Shown here piece after piece: positions 1 to 7,192 of a DNA stretch of 53,378 bases. The first letter of the stretch is position 1. Every line of letters starts with the position of its first letter. Under the pieces are notes generated by a model, which worked only from the letters and a program-made list of their open reading frames with translations, searched no databases and was not told the origin of the DNA. Both the position numbers and the translations under genes were made by a program. The DNA comes from Methanoregulaceae archaeon (GTDB lineage: Archaea > Halobacteriota > Methanomicrobia > Methanomicrobiales > Methanospirillaceae): NCBI GenBank assembly GCA_018432765.1, contig JAHDSI010000031.1, forward strand, positions 1 through 53,378, given 5' to 3'.

Positions 1-1
1 C

Positions 2-742
2 CCGCTTATCCTGGCAACCCCGAGACTGGAAGGCCTGATCTCGGAGATCCGGAAGATTGATCACGTCCAGATAATCAGGATCGGAACCAAGATGCTCGCC
101 TTCAATCCCCACCGTATCTTACACGATCCTGATCTTCCCGATATGATACGCCGATACAGCAGTCCCGAGAAGCGGATCTACATCATGGCCCATTTCAACC
201 ATCCGCGCGAGATCACCCCGCAGGCAATCGAAGCCCTCGATCTCCTCCGTGACGCCGGCGCTATCATCGTGAACCAGACACCGCTGCTGCGTGGAATCAA
301 CAGTGATCCACAGGTTCTTGCCGAACTCTTCAGGAAACTCTCGTTCATCGGAGTGCCCCCGTACTACGTGTTCCAGTGCCGCCCGACCCTCGGGAACCGG
401 CTATTCGAGATGCCAGTCGAGGAGGCCTACGAGATATTTGAGAAGGCCAAGACAGGATGCTCGGGACTGGCGAAACGGGCGAGGTTTGTCATGTCGCATG
501 CGAGCGGAAAGATCGAGGTGGTCGGAAAGACGGAAGGATCAACATTTTTCAAGTACCACCAGGCAGCCGATCCCCTCGATGTGGGCAGGTTCATGGCATT
601 CAGGAGCAACCCTGACGCCTACTGGTTTGACGATTACACAGAGCAGATCGATGATTACCGCGTTTCCGGCGACGAAGACGAGGATATCCCGGTCTTTCCT
701 TCAGGCAGTACCGTAACAGACGACACCAGTGCAACCGGATAG
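2..742 (+). CDS. KamA-family radical SAM aminomutase-like protein (3' part only)
   Basis: The reading frame is open from the window edge, so the N-terminus, including the expected CxxxCxxC radical SAM cysteines, lies outside. The visible part resembles the C-terminal half of lysine 2,3-aminomutase/KamA proteins: an IRIGTK strand, HFNHPREITPQA, and NQTPLLRGINSDP, followed by a YYVFQCRP segment. Lysine 2,3-aminomutase uses SAM, PLP and an Fe-S cluster to move an amino group from C2 to C3. The tail (about residues 140-245) has FVMSHASGKIEVVG and FFKYHQAADP in place of the C-terminal part I know from lysine-specific KamA, so the substrate may differ. The last residues are acidic and Thr/Ser-rich. 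No ablB-like acetyltransferase follows. The next gene converges from the other strand 20 bp away. Family is fairly sure, substrate unknown. Confidence 0.8.
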   Translation, partial: PLILATPRLEGLISEIRKIDHVQIIRIGTKMLAFNPHRILHDPDLPDMIRRYSSPEKRIYIMAHFNHPREITPQAIEALDLLRDAGAIIVNQTPLLRGINSDPQVLAELFRKLSFIGVPPYYVFQCRPTLGNRLFEMPVEEAYEIFEKAKTGCSGLAKRARFVMSHASGKIEVVGKTEGSTFFKYHQAADPLDVGRFMAFRSNPDAYWFDDYTEQIDDYRVSGDEDEDIPVFPSGSTVTDDTSATG

Positions 743-762
743 GTCCCACAGGATTCGGGTCC

Positions 763-1362
763 CTACTTGCCCTTCCGGAAAAAACCCATCGGATCCCGCC
801 AGTTCACTGAAAAACCTGTCTTTTTTCCCGGGAAAACTCCTTCGGTAACAGACTTCACATCCTCGACCGAGTAGAATGCATGGGGATTGAACTGCGTTAT
901 CATCCCGACGACCTTCGGCAGGTTCTGTCGCTTTATGATCATGAGGAGGACTCGCACCTTCCCTGTCGATCCCTCGGCATCCATGACCGTGATCCCGTAC
1001 CCTTCCCCTCTCAGGTGCGATACCAGGGCGGATGCATCCCTCTTCGTGATCACCCGTACAACGACGGTGCCAAGCAGGAGACGCTCCTCTACTGCCATGC
1101 CGAGGAATGTCCCCGCGGCAAAACCACCGCCATAGGCAATGTACGAGTAGACATTGGTTATGTTGGTCATTACCTGGGAGATTGCGACAAGCCATATGAT
1201 CACCTCGAAGAACCCGACCACGGGAGCCACGTATTTTAAGCCTTTTGAGATAAAGATCACACGAAGCGTCCCAAGGCTCACGTCAGCCAGCCGTGCAAAA
1301 AAGATGAGGAGTGGGATAATAACCCACGTGAAGACTTCATATTCTGCAGGTATACCTACCAT
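763..1362 (-). CDS. UPF0316/DUF2179 family membrane protein
   Basis: The 199-residue product has an N-terminal membrane part with about three hydrophobic segments (roughly residues 10-30, 42-64 and 70-92). These include the LADVSLGTLRVIFISKG and GFFEVIIWLVAISQV stretches typical of DUF5698/UPF0316 proteins. A soluble C-terminal domain (about 100-180) of the DUF2179 type follows, with RVITKRDASALVSHLRGEGYG and LLMIIKRQNLPKVV. DUF2179 domains are small alpha-beta modules suspected to bind ligands, and the biochemical role of the family is unknown. The ATG at 1360-1362 is the only good start. It is followed downstream by a short convergent gap with the KamA-like gene. About 130 bp separate it from the oxidoreductase genes upstream on the same strand. 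Family assignment is confident; function is not known. Confidence 0.85.
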   Translation of the reverse strand: MVGIPAEYEVFTWVIIPLLIFFARLADVSLGTLRVIFISKGLKYVAPVVGFFEVIIWLVAISQVMTNITNVYSYIAYGGGFAAGTFLGMAVEERLLLGTVVVRVITKRDASALVSHLRGEGYGITVMDAEGSTGKVRVLLMIIKRQNLPKVVGMITQFNPHAFYSVEDVKSVTEGVFPGKKTGFSVNWRDPMGFFRKGK

Positions 1363-1491
1363 CTTCCACGCTCGCGGAAATACGCAGATATCTTGGCGAT
1401 TGAAATGAAAAAGCCTTCTCTCAAAAACTCCCCGCCATGCCGATCCCTCTGGAGAGATTCGGCCACCAGGGAACAGATCAGAATCCCGGCA

Positions 1492-2343
1492 CTATCTCCT
1501 CTCATCGAGTATCTTTCGTATCGCTGACTCCCTGTCAACCGCCACGGTCTTCCTTCCTGACAGTCTCCCGCCAAACGTATCCTTCTCCCTTCGGTAAAAG
1601 ATACCAAGCCCGATGGGTGCATCACCGTTGTAATCCCATTCCCGCATTCGATCGCACGCCTGGTCAAAATCGCTCTCGTCATGGTCTTTTAACCTGTACA
1701 TCCTCTCCCGGTAGTACGAGGTCATGTTGAAATACGTGGCGCATATCTGGAGAATGTCCACGTAGGAAAAGCCCCTGTGCCGAATCGCCTCCATAATGGT
1801 CTCCTGGAGTGAATCCATCTGCAGGCTGGACTCCCTTGCGATAAAAGTCCCTCCTGAAGCCAGCACCAGTTCAAGGGGGTTGAAGGGTTCTTCGATCGTT
1901 CCTCCAGGGGTCGATCTGCCCCGGAACCCAAGGGGGGAGGTGGGCGTGTACTGCCCGGTGGTGAGGCCGTACACCCTGTTGTTGTGCACGAGCAGCGTGA
2001 TATCGACATTTCTCTTGGCGGCAAAGACCAGGTGGTCCAGTCCCTCTGCATATGCATCGCCGTCACCTGCGCAGGCGATCACGGTCAGATCCGGATTTGC
2101 CAGCTGTATCCCCGTGGCCACGGGGATCGTCCTCCCGTGGATCGAGTAGAAGCTGTTGATGTTCATGTAGTCCGCGATCTTTGCATGGCACCCGATGCCG
2201 GAGACAAGTACGACCGAGTCGAGGCTCCTGCCCTCCTCCGACAGGGCTTCCAGGACATTTCTCAATGCAAACAGTATCATGAAATTTCCGCAGCCCGGGC
2301 ACCACGTGTTCTGTGCATCCGTGATCAGTGAACTCCGGGTCAT
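1492..2343 (-). CDS. 2-oxoacid:ferredoxin oxidoreductase, beta (TPP-binding) subunit
   Basis: This subunit binds thiamine diphosphate in an enzyme that oxidatively decarboxylates a 2-oxoacid to an acyl-CoA with reduction of ferredoxin, or runs in the CO2-fixing direction. The 283-residue protein has the CPGCG motif at 15-19, GIGC at 49-52 and HGR at 69-71. The Mg/TPP motif begins with GDGD at 93-96 and ends with a HNN about 25 residues on. Its start overlaps the stop of the alpha gene by 4 bp, so the two are translationally coupled. No gamma or ferredoxin-like delta gene is adjacent; gamma is fused to alpha. The substrate (2-oxoglutarate, pyruvate, indolepyruvate or a branched 2-oxoacid) cannot be decided from the sequence. 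Confidence 0.9.
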   Translation of the reverse strand: MTRSSLITDAQNTWCPGCGNFMILFALRNVLEALSEEGRSLDSVVLVSGIGCHAKIADYMNINSFYSIHGRTIPVATGIQLANPDLTVIACAGDGDAYAEGLDHLVFAAKRNVDITLLVHNNRVYGLTTGQYTPTSPLGFRGRSTPGGTIEEPFNPLELVLASGGTFIARESSLQMDSLQETIMEAIRHRGFSYVDILQICATYFNMTSYYRERMYRLKDHDESDFDQACDRMREWDYNGDAPIGLGIFYRREKDTFGGRLSGRKTVAVDRESAIRKILDERR

Positions 2344-3986
2344 GCCAGCACCTCCTGTATTCGGGCAACGAGTTCTTCTACCGAGTTCGGTCGTCCGTCG
2401 TAGCGGAGGACCAGGTCGTCTGTCGGGAACCCGTAACCCGAAATCAGCATGGAGAGCTGGCCGTACGCGCTATCCTCCACCAGGACCAGTCTTTCGACTC
2501 CGGAAAGGGCTTTCTGGAATGTCTCGACCGGGAACGGCCAGAGCACGACAGGCTGGATCAGTCTCAACCCGAGACTATCGGCCACCTCCGTGCATACGGA
2601 CAGGTTCGAACCCCAGCAGAGTATCGCGGTGGACGCGTCGGCCTTTCCCCTGACAATTACACTCCCGAGATCCTCCACTGCAGCCTTCAGCGATGCAGAC
2701 TTCTGTTTCCGCTTGTCGGTCATGATACGGATCGTATCCGCATCTTCGGTCGTGATACCCGCTTCATCGTGAGCGTACCCATTCACCTTGATCACCGCCC
2801 CGGGAGCTGGTGGGTGGAGCATCGGCGAGATGCCGTTGTCGGTCAGGGCATAGCGCCGGTATTCACCCGGATCCATCCTGCTATCGGCCTCGCCGATATC
2901 GGGGGGCGCACGCTGTTCGAAACTGTAGCTCCCTTCACAGAGCGTCTTGTCGGCAAGAATTATTGCCGGGACCTGGTACTTCCATGCCATCGACAGTGCC
3001 AGGGAGGACCAGGTGAAGGCCTGTGCGGCATCCCCGGGGGCGACGACAAGGCGTGGAAACTCGCCATGACCGGCATGAATCATGAAATGGAGATCGGTCT
3101 GGGCGGTGTACGTCGGAACCCCGGTGCTCGGTCCTGTCCTCTGGCCCATGACTACGACGATGGGGAGTTCCGCCATGCCGGCAAGCGAGAATCCCTCCGT
3201 CATCAGGCAAAAGCCACCGCCTGACGTGCAGACCGCGGCTTTCTTCCCGGCATACGCAAACCCAAGGGCCATTAAAAAGACCGCGATCTCGTTTTCGGGG
3301 TGGACCACATCCAGCGGGAGATCAACGGCCGATTCGGCAAGGAAATGGAGGATATTCGACGTAGGTGTCATCGGGTAGGCCACGAATGCATCGAGTCCGC
3401 CGTGGAGGAGGCCGATTCCGATCGCCTCGTTCCCGGTGAGGATCGGGAACGTTTCCCGGCCGATCGGCTCAATCTTTTGCGTGACATGGGCCGCATCATA
3501 GCCCCTTCGTGCCACCTGGAGATTCTTTTCAAGCCCTTTTGGAATTTTTTGGCGGAATACCGATTCAAGAACCGCCCACTCGATCCCGGCGGATCGGGCG
3601 AAAGCACCGATGATACAGGAATTCCCCATCACAGCAGGCGCATCCAGCTCTTTTAATATCTCAGAGACAGGTACCGGGATCCCGTCAGCGTCCACCCGCC
3701 CGGAATCGAATAGAATCGTTGTCTCATCCCTGATGAGATCACCATGGAGATCGATCGAATCCTGGTTCAAGGCAAGAATAAAATCTGCCCGATTCCGGTG
3801 CGCCCCAACCGGCGATCCCGATCCCCTGACCAGCGCAAAATTGTGCCCCCCCTTGATCAGGGAGGGGTAATCGAAATACATGTAGACACGGTACCCGATA
3901 TGGTTCAGGAGATGGGCAACGATGAGCCCCGCACTGTTGATCCCGTCTCCTGCCCTTCCTCCAACAAGGATCGATACGTCATTCAT
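2340..3986 (-). CDS. 2-oxoacid:ferredoxin oxidoreductase, fused gamma-alpha subunit
   Basis: A fusion of the gamma domain (about residues 1-175, starting with ILVGGRAGDGINSAG and the DYPSLIKGGHN loop) and the TPP-dependent alpha domain. The alpha domain begins near residue 185 with GNEAIGIG and VAYPMTPTSN, and contains CTSGGGF and MGQRTGPSTGVPT. This two-gene architecture is that of KorAB-like enzymes. I place the start at the ATG at 3984-3986, which has an AGGTAGAG element just upstream. An upstream in-frame ATG at 4040 has only A/T-rich sequence before it and would add 18 atypical residues. The product is 548 aa. It forms a two-gene operon with the beta subunit. Substrate is uncertain. Confidence 0.87.
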   Translation of the reverse strand: MNDVSILVGGRAGDGINSAGLIVAHLLNHIGYRVYMYFDYPSLIKGGHNFALVRGSGSPVGAHRNRADFILALNQDSIDLHGDLIRDETTILFDSGRVDADGIPVPVSEILKELDAPAVMGNSCIIGAFARSAGIEWAVLESVFRQKIPKGLEKNLQVARRGYDAAHVTQKIEPIGRETFPILTGNEAIGIGLLHGGLDAFVAYPMTPTSNILHFLAESAVDLPLDVVHPENEIAVFLMALGFAYAGKKAAVCTSGGGFCLMTEGFSLAGMAELPIVVVMGQRTGPSTGVPTYTAQTDLHFMIHAGHGEFPRLVVAPGDAAQAFTWSSLALSMAWKYQVPAIILADKTLCEGSYSFEQRAPPDIGEADSRMDPGEYRRYALTDNGISPMLHPPAPGAVIKVNGYAHDEAGITTEDADTIRIMTDKRKQKSASLKAAVEDLGSVIVRGKADASTAILCWGSNLSVCTEVADSLGLRLIQPVVLWPFPVETFQKALSGVERLVLVEDSAYGQLSMLISGYGFPTDDLVLRYDGRPNSVEELVARIQEVLA

Positions 3987-4077
3987 GATCTCTACCTGCA
4001 CACCTGTGATGGGAGAGACCGCTCTTATATGTTCCGACATGGAAAAAAGAAGGCAAAAAAGCCGGAGAATCCTTGAT

Positions 4078-4359
4078 CTATTTCCTCTTCTTCAGCGCAC
4101 GCACCTTCTCCGCTTCGCTCCGGTCTTCGATCTTTAAGAGATATGTCCCGTAACAGGGCTTTGTGAAGGGGAAGACGATAGTATCACCATCGAGGCCGAT
4201 GGAGATGGGAGGAACCCCGATCATGTGCATGTCGAACAACCGGTACCCGGGGGAGACGTCGACATATTCGGCACAATGCGATCGCACGTAATCCCTGCAC
4301 TCCCGGAATGATGCGTTCCGGAGCAGTATCTCGTAATTCATTGACTCGACACAAGCCAT
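4078..4359 (-). CDS. DUF1894 family protein (methanogen-specific)
   Basis: A 93-residue protein recognised as DUF1894, a small family known from methanogens with no established function. Visible features are two cysteines in RECRDYVRSHC near residues 19-30, a PGYRLFD stretch, and a C-terminal FTKPCYGTYLLKI followed by a very basic tail ending in KKRK. The ATG at 4357-4359 is preceded by a good GAGGTG ribosome site five bases upstream. A second ATG at 4341 would give an exact 4-bp overlap with the preceding stop but has no ribosome site. It is the last gene of the cutA-fdhD-DUF1890-DUF1894 unit. The constant pairing of DUF1890 with DUF1894 suggests that the two proteins act together. Confidence 0.82.
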   Translation of the reverse strand: MACVESMNYEILLRNASFRECRDYVRSHCAEYVDVSPGYRLFDMHMIGVPPISIGLDGDTIVFPFTKPCYGTYLLKIEDRSEAEKVRALKKRK

Positions 4360-4823
4360 GGCAACACCTCGTCCAGTTTTCTTCGAAGCGGCATGGGATT
4401 ATGGACCGCTTTTGCCGCAATCTTTTCACAGGGGAACTCTATCATGTCGGAGACTTCACGAAAATGTTCCCCATATACCAGCACAATGACCGGCGCAGGA
4501 GAAAGCGCCTGTATGGTGGCGGCGTAACTCACACCTGCGTCGTTGTGTATGAATACAAAATGGTAGTCAAAATCCTGCTTTTTCTCGGCCAGAAGCTCGA
4601 TATACAGGTCGAGATCAAGAAATTTCTCAACATAGTGGCGGGAGGGGTCGGATATGTCTATGAGTGCCCTGGCCGCCCTGTTGCCCGCGATGACGGGCTC
4701 TATCCCCTCCTTTTTCAGTGAGTACGAGAGATAAAGGGCGATCCCGGTCTGCACAGGCACCTGGGGACATCCGAGTACGAGCGCTGCCGTCTTCCCTTCA
4801 TCGCCTTTCGGGTTCGTCGTCAT
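4338..4823 (-). CDS. DUF1890 family protein (methanogen-specific)
   Basis: The 161-residue product matches DUF1890, a methanogen family with a Rossmann-like look. The N-terminal strand-loop ALVLGCPQVPVQTGIA is followed by a helix and VIAGNRAARALID. Later come FDYHFVFIHNDAGVSYAAT and PVIVLVYGEHFREV. The GCPQ cysteine and the HNDAG segment are candidates for ligand or metal binding. Its ATG overlaps the fdhD stop by 4 bp, and its end overlaps DUF1894 by 22 bp, so all these genes are translated from one message. Biochemical function is unknown. Linkage to fdhD suggests, without proof, a role in assembling a redox enzyme. Confidence 0.82.
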   Translation of the reverse strand: MTTNPKGDEGKTAALVLGCPQVPVQTGIALYLSYSLKKEGIEPVIAGNRAARALIDISDPSRHYVEKFLDLDLYIELLAEKKQDFDYHFVFIHNDAGVSYAATIQALSPAPVIVLVYGEHFREVSDMIEFPCEKIAAKAVHNPMPLRRKLDEVLPWLVSSQ

Positions 4824-5602
4824 TGCAGGTCATTCTCCTCGTTACCATAACCAGACTTTCTTTTTTGATCCATATAATTTCCAAGGTCAGCAATCCGGTG
4901 AGGATGGGTATACACGGTGAACCGCCCCTCCCTCGAGAAACAGATCAGGGTGATCCCGGCCTCCTGTGCCGCCATTATCCCTTTATCGGTGGATGCCGCC
5001 CGTGATATGATAACCGGAACGCCCGCCCGGGCATATTTGATCACCATGTCTCTTGGCTGCCTGCCCGTGCAGCCGATCACGCACCGCGAACGATCGACTC
5101 CCCGAAGCACGGCATCTCCCACCATCTTGTCGACGGTGTTGTGCCGGCCGACATCACTGCTCTTCGCAAGGATATCCCCCTGGAAAAAGAGGATAGAACA
5201 GTGGACCCCACCGGTCTCTCTCCACAGATCCGTCTCGATCTCGCCTGTTATCGAGAGGACATCCGCCACTGTCAGTGTGAGATCGGAAGTGACCTTCCCC
5301 GCGGGTGCCGTCGTCTGGAGCGCTCCTGCAGAGCTCATCTCCCGCCCGGAAAGTCCTGCCACCGGCGCCGAGACATGAATGGCATCTCCATCGACACGTA
5401 CGCTGTCAACGGTCTTTGCCAGGCCCTGGCAGACCACGAACCCCGCACCGAGCTCTTCGAGCTGGTCGTCGCTTGCCACCATCTCCGTATAGAGGGTGTC
5501 GTTTACGTAGAGCCCGAACCGTCCCTCCCTGATCACCCGGTCCTCGATCTCTCGTGCCCGGCCGTTCCTGACCTGGATCCCGGTATGGGTAACGATACTC
5601 AT
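4820..5602 (-). CDS. fdhD: FdhD-family protein lacking the sulfurtransferase cysteines
   Basis: FdhD passes sulfur from a cysteine desulfurase to the Mo/W-bis-pyranopterin cofactor of formate dehydrogenase. The 260-residue product keeps family landmarks: TGGVH at 130-134, DVGRHNTVDK at 150-159, a GRQPRDMV helix near 180, PVIISRAAST near 196-204, and GRFTVYTHPHRI near the end. The loop that carries the catalytic CxxC in the E. coli enzyme aligns here with LSGREMSSAGALQ (about 84-96), which has no cysteine. The start at 5600-5602 overlaps the cutA stop by 4 bp and has a GGGGAG element. An ATG at 5626 has none. The protein is a full-length FdhD, but the sulfur-relay chemistry may be absent or altered. 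Confidence 0.85.
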   Translation of the reverse strand: MSIVTHTGIQVRNGRAREIEDRVIREGRFGLYVNDTLYTEMVASDDQLEELGAGFVVCQGLAKTVDSVRVDGDAIHVSAPVAGLSGREMSSAGALQTTAPAGKVTSDLTLTVADVLSITGEIETDLWRETGGVHCSILFFQGDILAKSSDVGRHNTVDKMVGDAVLRGVDRSRCVIGCTGRQPRDMVIKYARAGVPVIISRAASTDKGIMAAQEAGITLICFSREGRFTVYTHPHRIADLGNYMDQKRKSGYGNEENDLQ

Positions 5603-5916
5603 TCTGTGGTCTCCCCGATCAGCCATTGCAGGTACGGCCCATAACCCGATGCCACCGGAAGCACCAGGATCTCGGGAAGTTCGTACCTGTGGATTGCCAG
5701 GATTGCGTCCGTCACCGCATCGGCCTTCCCTTCGACTGTCTTGATGATGAGAAGTACCTCTTCTTCATCGCAGAATTCGCCCTCCCACCGGTAACAGGAA
5801 CGAACACCGGACATGTTCACGCAGGCCGCAAGATGCCGCTCCACGAGCGTGCGTGCGATCTCGCCGGCGATCTCGGGGCTGGCCGTAGTAAGTACAACTA
5901 TCGGTTTTTCGTCCAT
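5599..5916 (-). CDS. cutA: CutA1-like divalent cation tolerance/trimeric small protein
   Basis: A 105-residue protein of the usual CutA1 length. Family motifs are the opening VVLTTASPEIAGEIARTLVE, the AACVNM strand, SCYRWEGE, LLIIKT near 56-61, HRYELPEILVLPV, and a C-terminal YLQWL. CutA1 forms very stable trimers of ferredoxin-like folds that bind metal ions; its physiological role is unsettled. A GGAGAGA ribosome site precedes the ATG. It is the first gene of the cutA-fdhD-DUF1890-DUF1894 operon and is divergent from dapL. Confidence 0.92.
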   Translation of the reverse strand: MDEKPIVVLTTASPEIAGEIARTLVERHLAACVNMSGVRSCYRWEGEFCDEEEVLLIIKTVEGKADAVTDAILAIHRYELPEILVLPVASGYGPYLQWLIGETTE

Positions 5917-6043
5917 GGATCAGATCTCTCCTGCAATATCCAATAGGAGACTGCTTAATATTGACGTGTGTTTGCGGGTGCGGTGGGCCCATTCGTTCCA
6001 TGACAGGTGACATTAATGTAGTCCCCACCCAATAATTCCCCGC
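5917..6043. promoter_or_regulatory. divergent promoter region of cutA and dapL
   Basis: A 127-bp gap between divergent start codons. On the minus strand a TATA-like CAATATTAAGC (5954-5964) lies about 45 bp before the cutA ATG, leaving room for a leader that holds the GGAGAGA site. On the plus strand ACATTAATGTA (6010-6020) lies about 25-35 bp before the dapL ATG, consistent with a very short leader. This is a motif reading only. Confidence 0.4.
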
Positions 6044-7192
6044 ATGTACGCAGAACGAATGGAACAGCTGCCTCCTTACCTGTTTGCGCGAATCGACGAT
6101 ATGAAGGCGCAAAAGATCAGGGAGGGCGTGGACGTCATCGACTTTGGAGTGGGGGATCCCGACCTCCCCACACCTCCCCACATCGTCGATTCACTCTGCA
6201 CGGCAGCCCGGGACCCCCGGAACCACCACTATCCATCATATGCAGGGATGCCGGAGTACCGTTCAGCGGTCGCAGACTGGTACAAAACCCGGTTCGGAGT
6301 CACGCTGGACCCGCAAAAGGAGGTCATCGCACTCATGGGATCAAAGGACGGCGTCGCTCACGTGCCCGAGGCGTTCGTCAACCCTGGCCAGTATGTCCTC
6401 GTACCGAGCCCCGGGTACCCGGTATACCGCACCGCAACGCTCTTCGCAGAAGGAAAGGTATTCGAGATGCCACTGTTGGAAGAGAACGGGTTTATTCCGG
6501 TACTTGACGACATTCCCGCAGATGTCGCGAGATCGACGGGACTGATGTACCTCAATTACCCCAACAATCCCACGTCTGCCGTTGTCAGGGAAGGCTTCTT
6601 TGAAGAAGCGGTGGAATTCGCCCAAAAATACGGCATCGTCATCGTCCACGACAATGCATACTCCGAGATAACCTTCGACGGATACAGGGCGCCGTCTTTT
6701 CTTTCAACGGATGGGGCGATGGAGGTCGGAATCGAGATGCATTCCCTCTCGAAGACATACAATATGACGGGCTGGCGTATCGCGATGGCGGTCGGCAATC
6801 CCGAGATCATAGCAGGCCTCGGACGGGTCAAGACCAACGTGGACTCGGGTGTCTTCGATGCGGTCCAGCACGCCGCCATCACGGCGCTTTCCGGGTCCCA
6901 GGACTGTATACGCGATGCATGTGCTGTCTACCAGGAGAGACGGGACCTGCTCGTGAGAGGTCTTTTGGACCTTGGCTTCTCCGTCAAACCACCAAAGGCG
7001 ACATTCTATGTCTGGATGGCCGTCGACGACTGCATGAAGTTCGCGACAAGGATGCTTGACGAGGCGGGAATCGTGGTTACCCCGGGCATAGGATTTGGAA
7101 CTGCCGGTGAAGGCTATGTCCGGTTCGCCCTTACGCGGTCCACCGAACGGATCCGCGAAGCACTCGACCGGATGAAGGTGATGACGGGATGA
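6044..7192 (+). CDS. dapL: LL-diaminopimelate aminotransferase
   Basis: This class I/II PLP aminotransferase converts tetrahydrodipicolinate plus glutamate directly to LL-diaminopimelate, the short lysine route of methanogens. The 382-residue product has DFGVGDPDLPTP near 32-43, a YPSYAGMPEYR substrate-side motif, YLNYPNNPT near 169-177, HDNAY near 206, and the Schiff-base lysine K237 in HSLSKTYNMTGWR. A C-terminal RFALTRS carries the carboxylate-binding arginine. The stop overlaps the start of lysA by 4 bp, and this coupling with diaminopimelate decarboxylase strongly supports the DapL assignment over other aminotransferases. Confidence 0.92.
   Translation: MYAERMEQLPPYLFARIDDMKAQKIREGVDVIDFGVGDPDLPTPPHIVDSLCTAARDPRNHHYPSYAGMPEYRSAVADWYKTRFGVTLDPQKEVIALMGSKDGVAHVPEAFVNPGQYVLVPSPGYPVYRTATLFAEGKVFEMPLLEENGFIPVLDDIPADVARSTGLMYLNYPNNPTSAVVREGFFEEAVEFAQKYGIVIVHDNAYSEITFDGYRAPSFLSTDGAMEVGIEMHSLSKTYNMTGWRIAMAVGNPEIIAGLGRVKTNVDSGVFDAVQHAAITALSGSQDCIRDACAVYQERRDLLVRGLLDLGFSVKPPKATFYVWMAVDDCMKFATRMLDEAGIVVTPGIGFGTAGEGYVRFALTRSTERIREALDRMKVMTG

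Noticed and set aside
2328-3224. 298-codon frame antisense to the oxidoreductase alpha gene
   Set aside because: Shadow of a well-supported gene with no independent signals.
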